Part shown: one piece after another, positions 34,975 to 46,415 of the stretch | How the letters are laid out: every line of letters begins with the position of its first letter | Position numbering within the stretch: the stretch's first letter is position 1 | DNA from: Dipteris shenzhenensis | Lineage: Eukaryota > Polypodiophyta > Polypodiopsida > Gleicheniales | Reading direction: 5' to 3' (one strand) | DNA length: 64,000 bases | NCBI GenBank assembly: GCA_047967505.1 | Contig: CM106539.1 | Made by a program: the position numbers and the translations under genes | The notes under the pieces: generated by a model | The model's input: only the letters and a program-made list of their open reading frames with translations | Database searches by the model: none | Told to the model about the DNA's origin: nothing

Positions 34975-35700
34975 ATTGTCCGATATCTTTCAACAAAAAT
35001 TTTAGAGTATGAGCCCCACAAGGCACCCATGTAGTTGTGGGGTACTTTGCTGTTATCATCTCACCTGTAGTCTTATAGTTTGATGCATTATCTATTACTA
35101 ATGCAATAACCTTCTCACTACCATCGATTCTACGAATTTTTCATTCATATATTTTAAAAATATATGCTACAGTTTTTTCTTTTAGGGAGGTGTCGATACT
35201 CTCCAAGAACATTGTTCCCTTGGGAGTAATACACATTACATTTATCAACGGTTTGGTGTGCTTACTAGTCCAACCATCAAAAGCAAGAATGCACTCATAT
35301 GTAGGAATAAAATCCAATATTTTTTTCTTTAGATAATCTCACAGTCTTTTTAACTCTATCAAGACGATTCGTTCTCATTTTATTATAATTTGGCATAACA
35401 AATCTTGGTCTAGCAAATGACTTCAAGGCATGACGGAACTTCTTGTCTCTCATGACATTGAATGGTATGCCATTTTTTCTAAATGCTTCCATCCATCTCA
35501 TGTCCTCTTCGTGCACTTGTTGTTGAAGAAAACCATCCTCCATAGATGATTGATCTCCTCTTTTTCTTTTTCTTACTTGTCTGGCATTTATTGCAGCAAA
35601 ACTAGCATGTGACCCATTTGTATGTAAATCTACGCTCCCATTACGTGCTGAGGAACTCACTTGTGATCCATTTGTTTGTAGATATGCATTCCCATTACGT
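34975..35700 (-). pseudogene. hAT transposase fragment (DUF659 type)
   Basis: On the minus strand the frame 35660-35295 reads EAFRKNGIPFNVMRDKKFRHAL and PNYNKMRTNRLDRVKK, the lead-in of plant hAT proteins. After a break, 35290-34975 reads FDGWTSKHTKPLINVM, FLESIDTSLKEKT, VIDNASNYKTTG and WVPCGAHTLKFLLKDIG, the DUF659 core. No BED finger or C-terminal dimerisation domain is present, and one in-frame TGA lies at about 35140. hAT enzymes move DNA by cut and paste and leave 8-bp duplications. Confidence 0.85.
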
Positions 35701-35715
35701 GCTCAATCATGCACT
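35600..35715 (-). repeat. 56-bp coding tandem duplication
   Basis: 'tgtgacccatttgtatgtaaatctacgctcccattacgtgct' (from about 35607) recurs as 'tgtgatccatttgtttgtagatatgcattcccattacgtgct' (from about 35663). It gives the repeated peptide ARNG..(L/H)TNGS at the N-terminal end of the hAT reading frame. Confidence 0.7.
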
Positions 35716-36370
35716 TTAGTAGGTTGTACCTGAGGCCCCTCGAGAAGGTGCACTGGTGGGTGCTTGGTGTAAATATTTTTGCCAACTCTTTCTTGGCACA
35801 TGTCCTTATTATTGGAGGAAACACATGTCTCGACCTCCCAAAATAATTGTATAAGTTCCTTTGTCTCATCAAGGATTGGGCTAGTGCGGTGTTGCTTCCA
35901 ACATGTAGCCAATGAGAATAGTCCATTACCATCATTAGCCCACACATAGACTCTGGATCTTGCCTCATACAAGCTATGCCTAGGAACTTGAAGTACTCTT
36001 GAGACCTTTTCTAGGGGAATACACTGATTAGAGTTCATCAGACTAGTCAATGCACTTTTCTTAAAAAACAACTCATGTTTAGAAGCTGGCTTCTTTACAA
36101 TGGCCACTGTACTATGAACATTATCAATGAGGCATGCTTGAACGTCACCTTTTTCTCTTGATTAAAGGTCAAGAAGGCATTGTACCTGAGGATTCTACAA
36201 TATTGAATTGAAAAGTTGTCCTAAGGTATGCACCCTTGCCAGTCGTCATGCTATCAAAAAAATTTACAGCTTTCTTAACAATCCTCCACGTTTGCAAGTC
36301 ATTAGACCATGTATAGTAACCTCCCTCCTACGTTTGCCTCTTGTGCGATGCTCTCTTTTCTTTCCAACTT
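35703..36370 (-). pseudogene. Unknown element-type protein with helix-turn-helix-like stretch
   Basis: A 134-codon frame (36107-35703) plus an upstream readable segment to about 36370 (NDLQTWRIVKKAVNFFDSM). It contains EKVSRVLQVPRHSLYEARSR, which resembles a helix-turn-helix DNA-binding segment, and EETK/RISPN-like spacing in DETKELIQLFWEVETCVSSN. I do not recognise the family. It lies head to tail with the hAT frame on the same strand, so it could be hAT-linked or an independent transposon protein. Confidence 0.45.
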
Positions 36371-37260
36371 CATAATCCCTTATGACATTGTCCCGTATGT
36401 TGGTTCAATGGATCTTCCCATGTTTCCTTGCATTGGCTCACCTCATTGGTAGCTCAAATGTAAACCTCAAGCTTGCAATCCAGTGCAGGCTAGAACTAAG
36501 TAATGCTCGGAATGACAAACAATATAAACCAAGAATCCATACAATTTCCTACATGAGCTCGATAATGTGAAGTCCAAAAAGAAAACAACAAGTGGAAGCA
36601 TCAAGATCTGGTGACTATGGTGAGCATACTTATGCTTCAAGAAATCTTGATTGCAAAGAGATCTAATTATGTGGGTGTGTAGTATAGCACACTTAGTGCT
36701 ATGAGGTGTCTAGGACCATGACACAGGTGGTGATGCAGTACAAGGCTCCCTCTTGAGGAGGTGACAAAGATTTAGGAAGTCCCTATGACGTAGCACTGAT
36801 TGCCTTTGATGTAGGAGAGGTGCCTATGATCTAGGACACCCTCTATCCCACTCTATAAATGAGAGGCTTCTCTCTCATAATCAATAGAACACACATTTTG
36901 ATCTTCTCTTGTGTTTTCAACTCTTTTCATGATGCATCTCTTCTCTCCCATAAATTCCCAACACTTGAATTAAAAAAAAACATTTAAAATTGTCTTATAA
37001 AGCTTATTAAAGATTCAAATATTTAATATAGTTTTTAAAAACTGTAATATTTAGAATTATTGTGAAATGAAAAATCTTTAAATTATTTAGCTTGAATATT
37101 TCAAATTATTAAAATTTATCTTTCCCCCTAAGGATTCTCTCTTTGAGCTCTTCTAGCCCAACATCACACATGTTCTTATGCACATAATTATATGGCTTGA
37201 TTGAAAATTGGAGATAAATAAGCCCTTACTTTCCTAGCTCTCCCATATGGAATAGGGTTG
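36371..37260. other. Unassigned, includes LTR-like promoter segment
   Basis: A plus-strand TATAAATGAGAGG at about 36855, followed by CT-rich DNA and an end 'aattcccaaca' near 36963, looks like the 3' half of a copia LTR. No partner or TG start could be fixed. 36964-37130 is strongly AT-rich. No coding sequence seen. Confidence 0.3.
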
Positions 37261-37265
37261 GTGCC

Positions 37266-38460
37266 TGTTGTACTCTAAGTAGAGGGTCACAGACTCCCAC
37301 CAAGAGTCACACCTGGGTCACATCATGGTCACCTGAGCAACATGCCAAGGTTGTTAGATCTTGGTCACACCTAGTCGCATCGTGTTCACATGTGTTCACA
37401 TCTTGGTCACTTTGGAGTAGACAATACATGACTTGATAGTACATGACTTGGACACGACTAGACAGTACATGACTTGGACATGACTTGTACAAGACCTAAT
37501 CATGACTTGGACATGACTTGTACAAGACCTGGTCATGACTTGGATATGATGAGAGCAGTACATGATTGAAGAGTACCAAACCTCGACCTCGACCGACCAT
37601 GGTCAAAGTTGATCATAGTGAAGTACTGGAACATTGGACTATAGTAATCAAGAGAGTGCACAGGTGCATAGGCGGTACACCTGTTGGTGCACATGGGAAG
37701 CAGTCCAACAGTTAAGAGGTATAGGTGGTGCACCAACCCCCGCAACAACCAACTAGTGTAAAGAGCACACAGAATAGACAGGAGTACACATGGAGCACAG
37801 GATTCACTGACTTGGAACAAAGGCTAGAGAGTTGCAGAAGACATCAAGGATGAAGCCGCCGACAAATGACGGAAGGGCTAAGGATGTAGGAAGACATCCA
37901 ATAGGAAGGAGGGAAGGAGATTTCTAGTGAGGGGGAGCAGATGAGGAGAAGGTGAAGAGGGAGAAATGGGGGGAGAGGGGGGACATTCAAGCAGAGGCAG
38001 AGGGTGTGAGTGAGGGAGTGAGAGGCTAGAGTCAAGATCTCACCTTGTGTGTATCTTCTCCTAGTGTATGAGTCCTCTAGTGTAACTCTCATGAGTATAT
38101 GATTCATTCCTTCTAATGAACTATGCTACTTCCCATCTCTACTCGCTTCTCTACGATCTCTTCCCGTTGTGTTCTCCTCCCCTCCTCTCCCTTCACTTGG
38201 TACAACAGACCCTGTGTCATGTGGTTGGAGTTCTGCTCCATTCATATCGAGGGTTGACTTTTATGATGTTGTTCCGCTTTAGTCTTCTTCTTGCTCACAT
38301 CACTCTTGCACTTGCACTGCTCGCACATCATTGACACCATCGATTAGCACTCGTCTACGCACCATCGATGACACCCATGGCATGTCTTACTTGCTTCTTG
38401 CACTAGTGGCCTTAGGCCTCCGGTAATACTTCCAGAAGTGTTAGGAACCCCCCTTAGACA
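37266..38460 (+). repeat. G2 5' LTR
   Basis: 1,195 bp, TGTTGTACTC...TTAGACA, matching 49647-51093. Between about 37420 and 37550 an 'acatgacttgga/tagtacatgacttg' motif is repeated several times, and this array has fewer copies in the 3' LTR. The following TGGTGATCACGG (38466-38477) sits where the primer site should be but is not the initiator-Met type; I could not assign its tRNA. Confidence 0.9.
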
Positions 38461-38681
38461 GTTTATGGTGATCACGGTTGGACACTGCTAGTGTTGAGTA
38501 GCACAAGTGAAGTGGTGCTCTAGGGTCCTAGAGAGAGAGGTCTTATGCCGAGTAGTTCTAAAACATTGAAGGAGCTAGTGAGAGAACTAGGAGGTACTTG
38601 AGGAGAGTGGATAAAAGATTTCTAGCAGACCAAACTCAATACAAGAAGCATTACATGCACTAGAAGTTCGCAAAGTCCTCA

Positions 38682-40310
38682 ATGCGAGCACAGAGTGAGC
38701 CCATTGGAGCAGTAGCCAGAGCAAGTAACTTCATCAACACTCTCATTGACTTGGATCAATAGGGACCCTGGTGGTTTGATACGAAATCTGGAGAAGAAGA
38801 AGTGCAAAGCGGGGAACAGGTGAAAGAAGAGAGTGCGAAGGACGAAGGCTCCTCAAGGACTCATCAAGGTCAAGGTAGCTGCTCTCCTCCACTTGCAATG
38901 ATTTCTTTATCAACCACCACTTCTGCCAGAGTGGTGACTCCCTCTGCTCCCGACTTGACCTCTACTGGACAAGCTGCTACCTCATCTGTTATGCATAGCG
39001 TCGGGTTCCAAGCTAATCCTTCTTCCACATCTATCCCACTCGGGGGCACTTTTGCTCTGGCCATGCCTTTACCTGCCACGAAGGTTTCATCTCCCTTTCC
39101 ATCCAATTGGTGCTCCCTTTTCCACCACCTTCTTTCTTCCCTACTGCCTACTCATCCATGACTTCAACTCCATCCCTTTCTTTCCCCAAATTCTCTCCCA
39201 TCCTCTTTAATGCCCAAATCTTTTGTGTTCTCACCCTTTCCCTCTGCAACACCGAGGCCTTCGTGTATGCAGTACCACCTGTGTACACTTCCTCTATGGT
39301 TACATCAGTAGTGACTTCCCCATTGTGGCCCTCCATAGGAGGTGTTGTCAGTGTGGTCTCCTCCTCTGGAGCACTCACACTCATTACGGCTCCATTGGGA
39401 CTCCCTCCAAATCTTGCATCTGCTTCAGCCTCTAGGGTGGGGATGGCAGCTCTCAAGCCTACAAACAGAGCTAGACTTCTCGAGCTACTCAACAAGGTCC
39501 ACGTGGAGACTCAAAAGTTCAAAGGCCACCTCCATGAGGATGCAGAATCTCATGTGAGAAAATTCCTCACAGCGTGTAGAGCTAAAGGCGTGGAGAAAGA
39601 GCATGCGTTCCTTCACATCTTCCTTTTGTCATTGGAGGATGCCACAGATGTATGGTACAATCAATTTCCCCCTGACCTTTTCTAGATGTGGACAAATCTA
39701 AGGGAGGAATTCTTATGCACTTTAAAGTTGGAAAAATTCAAACACATGATTGTACAAGAGTAATCCACTGATACCATGAAGCCTGGCGAAAGTATCTCAG
39801 AGATGTACACAAGGATGAGGGTCCTGGCTGCAAAGATGTCTATGCCACCCAATGATGCCATCATGAAGGGGGTGGTTATTGAAGGCTTTACCCTCCACCA
39901 TTGCTATAAGGCTGGTTGACAAACTCCCTGAGCATGCCTCACTACAAGACTTCCTAAGGGAAGCGGTGAAGATGGAACGGTCCTAGTTAAGTTTTGCCTC
40001 AACACTCACCTAGATCGCCCAACCTCCGAGAGAAGAGGGCTCATAGGCATGGCATCAACTCAAGAAGGAGTTAGAAGAAATCAAAGATGGTCTGATAGAT
40101 AGAACAAGGGTGGATGGAACTTTACCCTTTGAAGCTTAGATAAGAAGTGGTCTCTAGTGCACCGATTGCAAGGGTTCTGGGCATGGCTATTGGGAATGTC
40201 CATCGAAGCGTAAGGTACCCACCCCAACCTCCTTTTGCACTTTTTGTGAAATTTATGGACATGATGCCTCTGACTGTAGGTATCTTAAGGGTTGAGGAAG
40301 CTTCTATTGG
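38682..40310 (+). pseudogene. G2 gag with two CCHC zinc knuckles
   Basis: The likely start is ATG 38682 (MRAQSEPIGAVARASNF), with a TAG 26 codons later. The frame from 38802 is Ser/Thr/Pro rich. After a frameshift near 39110 the capsid part reads HVRKFLTACRAKGVEKEHAF, FLLSLEDATDVWYNQFPP and LREEFLCTLK. Two tandem nucleocapsid knuckles follow: C-x2-C-x4-H-x4-C at 40158-40199 and again at 40236-40277, both with all ligands intact. Confidence 0.85.
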
Positions 40311-40846
40311 AGCTAGGAGGGGCCAAGAGACTGGAAAACTTGAAGGAACTGTCCACATTTGCACCAGAGTCTGCTGGAACTTCCTACTTGCAAGGCAAGC
40401 CCACGCCATATAGGGAGAAGAAAATGCCGCAAACCTTGCTCTACCTGACTTATACTTGTTAGAAGCTGAGCTCCCAATGACATAGGAGGTTCCTAAAACT
40501 ACATACGAGGTGGATGGACTACCATATAGAGGAATGATCAAGCAAGCACAAAAAGCAAAAAGAGAATGGGCCCAAGTGTTGCCTCTACATCTCAACCATT
40601 TCCAGAAGACACCCAACCGTCCATTCCGAAGTCTTGGATGGAAGAAGTAGTGGGGGATTTTTCTTTGGATGATAATCCTGCACACCCAGTAGTGGGAGAA
40701 GAAGAATAGAACAACTCCACATCAGAAAGCATACCTCAGGTTGACCATGCCAGGGAAAGTATCTTAACATTAGGATAAAGGACCAACCACAACATCTCAG
40801 GTTAGCAAGTTGGGCTTGGGAGCAGCATGATTATCTCCTTGTTGCA
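40310..40846 (+). other. G2 gag-RT gap lacking a recognisable protease
   Basis: Between the zinc knuckles and RT there are about 540 bp in which I found no D-S/T-G active site. Readable pieces (YEVDGLPYRGMIKQAQ, then a WEQHDYLLVAL lead-in to RT) suggest the protease was deleted or decayed beyond recognition. Confidence 0.45.
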
Positions 40847-41760
40847 TTGTCTGATTTTTTTCAAGAGTATGTCAATGTCTTTGCCTGGTCATATAAGGAT
40901 TTAAAGGGAGTACCCATTGAGTTCATGGAACATCGCATCAATTTGTATCTGGAAGTAGACCCAGTGATCAGGGGACCATATCACATGACTCCTAACTATG
41001 GCAAGGCCGTCCATGCTGATATTCAAAAGATGGAGCAAGCGGGGTTGATCTACCCTGTTGACTACTCCGAATGGCTTAGTGGCATTGTAGTGGTGCCCAA
41101 AAGAGAGACTGGCAAACTCCAAGTTTGTGTTGACTATATGAGTTTGAATATCACCACACATCAGGATAGGTTCCCTCTCCCCTTCATAGATAGGGTGCTA
41201 GAAACCATAGCTGGTCATGCTCTCTACTCCTTCATGGATGGATATAGTGAGTACAACTAGGTTTGGGTGTGAGAGCAAGATCAGTTAAAGACTACCTTCA
41301 CCACCCAATGGGGAACTTATGCTTATCGGATGATGCCTTTTGGTCTGTGCAATGCACTAGCAACGTTTCAACGTCTTGTCACCAAAATCTTCCAAGAGAA
41401 CATCAGAAAGTTTCTTGAGCTATTCTTGGATGATTTCTCTGTGTTCAATGGTAAGAATGCTTCTCACCTCGAACATGCTATTCAAACTGATCACATGAGT
41501 AAGTTGAGGTGGGTTTTTGATAAGTGCAGAGAAGCTAGGTTGTGCTTGAATCCTGACAAATGCTTCTTCCTCACCTTGCAAGGGGTTCTCCTTGGACATT
41601 GTCTTAGCTGAGGGAATGACCATGGACCCAGCAAAGGTGGAAGTGATATTGACCTTGCTTATTCCTCGCACACCCGGAGAAGTCGTCCTTTTTGGGACAT
41701 GTGGGTTATTATATAAGATTCATCAGGTTCTATGCCAACATAGTGGTGGCGCTGACGGAA
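40847..41760 (+). pseudogene. G2 reverse transcriptase
   Basis: Frames 40847-41260 and 41330-41611 lie in one register, separated by TAG and TGA within YN*VWV*EQDQ. Motifs in order: FAWSYKDLKGVP, MTPNYGKAVHADI, WLSGIVVVPKR, VCVDYMSLN, FMDGYSEYN, YRMMPFGLCNALATFQRL and the catalytic FLDDFSVF at about 41425-41450, then LCLNPDKCFF and VLLGH. Frameshifts follow in the thumb region. Confidence 0.88.
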
Positions 41761-41849
41761 CTCCTTCACCAAGAGTAATTGGTCGGCACCTCAACAACTG
41801 GCATTGGACAACCTCAAGGACCATCTAGTAAAGGCACCCATCTTGCAGA

Positions 41850-42230
41850 AACCTCAATGGGAGGTCATTTTCCACATGCATTCAGATGCAAGTGGGTTGG
41901 CAGTTGGCATGATATTGGCCCAACCAGATGAAGAGCACAAACTTGACCTACCTGTGTACTCTGCGAGTAGATAACTCAACGGAGCAGAAAGAAACTATAG
42001 CACACTGAATGCGAGGTCTTGGGCATGGTCTATGCCATGACAAAATATCGACACTATCTCTTGGGCAGTAAGTTTATCATCATTACTGATCATCAAGCTC
42101 TCAAATACTTGCTGAACAAACCAACGCTTGGGGGGAGATTAAGCAAGTGGATACTTCTATTTCAAGAGTTTGACTTTGACATCCTAGTCAGAGCAGGACG
42201 ATTGCATCAACCTGCACAGCACTTGTGAAG
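41850..42230 (+). pseudogene. G2 RNase H
   Basis: MHSDASGLAVGMILAQPDE (catalytic Asp in SDASG, about 41880-41930) is followed by YSASR and NYSTLNA. A frame shift leads to 42019-42228 with YAMTKYRHYLLGSKFIIITD and HQALKYLLNKP. It would act with RT on the RNA template. The domain is complete but frameshifted. Confidence 0.85.
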
Positions 42231-42499
42231 GATCTCTTTAGGTGAAGCAGCCATAGGAGTTGATGATGACCTTCCAGATGTGGGCCTCTTTCGTGTCATT
42301 GTCACAGTACCAAAAGATGACTACCTGTTTGCTGTGGACTGCTTTCCACGATGGTATGCAAACATTGTACACTTGTGTCGACAGGTGAGTTCCCCAAAGG
42401 GTTAACTCTAGCATAAAAGTGGAGGCAGATTGTTCAGGATGCTCCTTTCAAACTGATCGCGGATCAGCTATACAAGATAGGGAAGGACCACATTTTAAG

Positions 42500-43480
42500 G
42501 AGGTGCATGCTCCCTCATGAAACGCAAGCCATCCTTCAAGAGGCTCACTCAGGAATGTCATATGGCACCAGAGGCCACTGCTAGAAAGATAATGCTCTCC
42601 GAGTTGTGGTGGCCAAATCTATTCCAAGATTGTTGTGCTCATGTGCACCGCCATTGCGACTCATGTCAAAGAGGTGGACCAAAGACTATCCGACAAGAGT
42701 ACCTTCCCCTTCAGCCATCTAGCCTTGTACCACCCTTTTATAGATGTGGATTGGATTTTGTTGGACCCATCTCTCCTACAACTTGAGGAGGGAACAAGTA
42801 CGCTCTGATTGCTACTGATTATGGCACTAAATGGGTGGAGGCAAAGGCCTCATTCTTGTATGATCAAATCATCTCTAGGTTTGGATGTCCTATGGAATTG
42901 ATGAGTGACAGAAGTACCCACATTCTTAATGATGTCATTACGAATCTCATCACCCAATTGCAAATTCTTCATTCCTTGGCAAATTGGGATATTCTACTAC
43001 CAACCACTCTTTTTGCTTATAGAACATCATACAAGGCTATCACTGGTCACCATTCCAGCTAGTTTACAGCCTAGAGGCGGTTATGCCCTATGAGTTCCAC
43101 ATGAAGACTACTACATTCTTGGCAAAAATGGATGATAACTTGGAGGCATGCACACTTGAGTGATTATGGGATCTCGAAGCCTTGGATGAACATCGTCGTG
43201 AAGCAATCCTTGCTCAAGAAGTATGGCAAAGGAGGCAGAAAGCATGGCATGAAAGAAATATCTAGAAGAGGGAATTCCAATTTGGCAACTTGGTCTTGTT
43301 ATATTCTAGTAAGTTCCTGAAGCATAAACCCAAATTTGTCAGTAACTAGACAGGGCCCTTCTTTATCACAAGGATTATTCCCAGTGGAGGGGTTTATTTG
43401 GCCACCTTGGAGGGAAAGAAGTTACCAGCACTCGTAAATGGCTCATGGGTAAAGAAGTATCATCCTCATTGAGTCTCTCT
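42500..43480 (+). pseudogene. G2 integrase
   Basis: The zinc-binding part reads WWPNLFQDCCAHV and CDSCQRGG (about 42605-42670). The core shows YRCGLDFVGPI (first Asp, about 42750), ATDYGTKWVEAKA, MELMSDRSTHI (second Asp region, about 42900) and FAYRTSYK. The segment between ends early, and the stretch around the third acidic residue is shortened, so the catalytic Glu is not evident. The C-terminal part decays from 43060 to about 43480. Confidence 0.83.
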
Positions 43481-43639
43481 CTATTGATAAGGATTGCCAT
43501 TCCTATTATTTGTATTTTTATTTATTCAAAAAAAAGTATCCCTTTTTCTAACCCTGTCAAGGTTGTACTCTCTACCAAGTTGTGCTCTTTTGGTGGGAGA
43601 TCAATAAATACAAAGCTTTTTTCTCCTTTTGTGGCAAGA

Positions 43640-43801
43640 TGGAAACAGCCCTTGCCTTCTCTGGAACACCTCTCTCCTTAATCCCTCTTCACCCCTTTGT
43701 CACCCATGTTCATCCCCTGTTCACCCAAGTTCACCTATGTTCACTCCTATGTCACCCTCCCATGTTCACCTCTCTGTCACCTCTGTGACACCCCTTGTCC
43801 C
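43640..43801 (+). repeat. G2 minisatellite, proximal part
   Basis: Start of the TTCACC-type array: 'ttcacccc.ttgtcacccatgttcatcccctgttcaccc'. It is separated from the main array (44395 on) by the foldback insertion and ends with the same 'gtgacaccccttgtcc' phrase that closes each higher-order unit. Confidence 0.8.
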
Positions 43802-44394
43802 ATTAGGAAAAAAGGGAGCTCATTTTGGGGCCTTTTAGGTTTTAGAAAAATAGGCTCTCGATCAATCAGAAGAGGACCAAGGTAACATTGGAAAAATACC
43901 AAAAACCATGTAAAAATATAAAATAAGTCATATTCAAAATCTTTTTCTTTTATTATGTTTGATATACGTGATCTTCAAAAGATGATTTTGTGTGTAGTAT
44001 TTGATGATTCTGACATTGCCAATGCATCTGGAGGAGGTCAAAACCCCCAATCAGCCTTGGAGACCAACTGGCCAAATCGCATTTTTGTGCAAATCCCCCA
44101 TTTCCGGCATTTTGGCCCTTTTCTAGGCCTCCGAACATCGGTTTTCGGTGTCTTCAAGGCCGATTTGGGGGTTTTGAACCACTCCGGATGCGGTGGCGAT
44201 GTCAGAATCATCAAATACTACACAAAAAATCAAGGATATTATATATGCATATAATGTGAAGCTTGAGTACTAGACTGACATTTTTGCAGTAAGTATCCAT
44301 ATTTTATGGCATTTCCCATATTTTGAGTGCAACAAAAATAGGTAAATAGTGAATTTCTTAGAGGGCCCCAAAATGAGTTCCCTTCTTTCCTAAT
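43802..44394. mobile_element. Foldback element F3 inside the G2 minisatellite
   Basis: 593 bp bounded by mirrored ends ATTAGGAAA...TTTCCTAAT. Outer arms (43802-43845 and 44352-44394) pair over about 42 bp, and inner arms (43994-44065 and 44147-44222) pair over about 72 bp ('gtagtatttgatgattctgacat'). It interrupts the minisatellite where 'ttgtccacccc' is expected. No ORF and no clear target duplication. MITE or foldback of unknown superfamily. Confidence 0.8.
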
Positions 44395-45790
44395 AACCCC
44401 TATGCTCACCCCTATGTTAATCCCCAGTTCACCCATGTTCACCTCTAGGTCACCCCTGTTTACCCCTAGGTCACCCCTGTTCACCCCTAGTTCACCTTTG
44501 TTCATTCCTATGTCACCCTCCCATGTTCACCTCTCTGTCACCCTTGTTCACCTCTCCATCACCTCTGTGACACCCCTTGTCCACCTCTATGCTCACCCCT
44601 ATGTTCATCCCTAGTTCACCCATGTTCACCTCTAGGTCACCCGTGTTCACCCCTAGGTCACCCCTATTCACCCCTAGTTCACCTATGTTCATTCCTATGT
44701 CACCCTCCCATGTTCACCTCTCTGTCACCCCTGTTCACCTCTCTATCACCTCTGTGACACCCCTTGTACACCCCTATGCTCACCCCTATGTTCATCCCTA
44801 GTTCACCCATGTTCACCTCTAGGTCACCCTTGTTCACCCCTAGGTCACCCCTCTTCACTCCTAGTGCACCTGTTCATTCCTATGTCACCCTCCCATGGTC
44901 ACCTCTCTGTAACCCCTATTCACCTCTCTGTCACCTCTGTGACACCCCTTGTCCACTCTTATGCTCACCCCTATGTTCATCCCCAGTTCACCCATGTTCA
45001 CCTCTTGGTCACCCTTGTTCACCCCTAGGTCACCCCTAGTTCACCTATTTTCACTCCTATGTCACCCCTCCCATGTTCACCCCTGTGTCACCCCTCTTCA
45101 CCTCTGTGTCGCCCCTATTCAACTGTGTGTCATCCATGTTCAACCCCTGTTCACCCCATGTTCACCCATGTTCACCTCATGTTCACTCCTAGTTCACCCA
45201 TGTTCACTTCTCTATTCACCTTATGTGTTCACCTCATGTTCACCCCGATGTTCATCTGCACTTCACTCATGTTCACCTCTAGTTTATCTATGTTCACCTT
45301 TGGGTCAACCCTCTTCACTCCTAGTTCACCTATGTTCACTCCTTTGTCACCCTCCCATGTTCACCTCTCTATCACCCCCTCTCTATCACCCCTGTTCACC
45401 CCTAGTTCACCTATGTTCACTCCTATGTCACCCCTCCCATGTTTACCTCTCTATCACTCCTGTTCACCTCTCTGTCACCTTTGTATCACCCCTTGTCCAC
45501 CCCTATGCTCACCCCTATGTTCAAACCCAGTTCACCTATGCTCACCCATGTTCACCTTTGGATCACCCCTGTTCCACCCCTAGTTCACTCCATGTTCACC
45601 CCATGTTCACTCCTAGTTCACCCATGTTCACTTCTGTGTACCTCGTGTTCACCCCTATGCTCATGCCTATGTTCATCCCAGTTCCCTAATGTTCACCTCT
45701 ATGTCACCCCTTGTTCACCTCTTTGTCACCCTTTTTCACCCCTCTGTCCCCCTTGTTCACCCTAGGGCACACCTATGACACTCTTTGTCA
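44395..45790 (+). repeat. G2 minisatellite, main array (about 187-bp higher-order units)
   Basis: Built from about 15-bp units such as TTCACCCCTAGGTCA and TTCACCCATGTTCACC. In the first part a higher-order unit repeats with starts near 44402, 44589, 44776 and 44961 (spacing 187, 187 and 185 bp). Later copies are more scrambled. Long frames stay open across it and give Ser-Pro-x-Phe-Thr-Pro repeats. It is almost pure pyrimidine plus A on the plus strand. It lies between integrase and the accessory ORFs of G2. Confidence 0.92.
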
Positions 45791-46400
45791 GTCAACACAC
45801 CTATGTCACTCCTTGTCCCTCTTTGGTCCACCCTCTGTGTTCACTTTTGTTCCATCCTTATTCATGCCTGGGTCCTTCCCTGGTCACTCCTCATACATGT
45901 GGCTAAGTATCACCATCCCTTGCTTTTTTGGTGCCATTTGTACCTTTGATTTTTGGCTACCACCTGGCACTCCTCTTGGAGCACTTCATGATAGCCTTCT
46001 CACCTTCTCTTTCTAATAAGGGGGACAATTCCATCTTGCTTTTTCTCTCTCTTGACCCCATCTTGCTTTTTATCTCTCTAGCTTTTTTTTGAAAGCTCCC
46101 TTGCCAAATTCAAGGGGTCCTCTTAGCTTTGTCTCACCCTTGCTATTTATAGCTCTGGTGGCCAAATTCCACCCCTTTGGGCAAGCTTTCTCTGACCCTT
46201 GCTATTTATAGCTCTCTTGGCCAAATTCCACCTCCTTGGGCGAATTTTGGCTTTTCTCCCACTGGTCTTTGCCTCATAGGTGCTATTTTGAGCATTCCTT
46301 CCCAAATTCAGCACCCTTGGGCACCACCTTGCTTCACTTCACCTCTCTGCTAACCCAGGGGTTCTTGCTCTTCACCCCTTTCTATACCGCCATGACATCC
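45790..46400 (+). repeat. G2 spacer with ~63-bp tandem repeats
   Basis: A purine run AAGGGGGAC at about 46018-46026 resembles an internal polypurine tract. From about 46100 to 46330 a unit containing 'acccttgctatttatagctct.ttggccaaattccacc..cttggg' repeats three to four times with decay. The repeated TATTTATAG may be a chance TATA-like match. No gene. Confidence 0.6.
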
Positions 46401-46415
46401 TAGGCAGCCTGAGTA

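Noticed and set aside
36670-36963. Solo LTR
   Set aside because: A TATA box and a plausible CCCAACA end exist, but no TG start with matching target duplication could be found.
44402-45765. Several 70-246 codon frames rich in Ser, Pro, Phe and Thr
   Set aside because: They are readings of the TTCACC minisatellite in different frames, not separate genes.
43640-45790. CRISPR-like direct repeats
   Set aside because: Units are contiguous without unique spacers, and the sequence is plant retrotransposon DNA.
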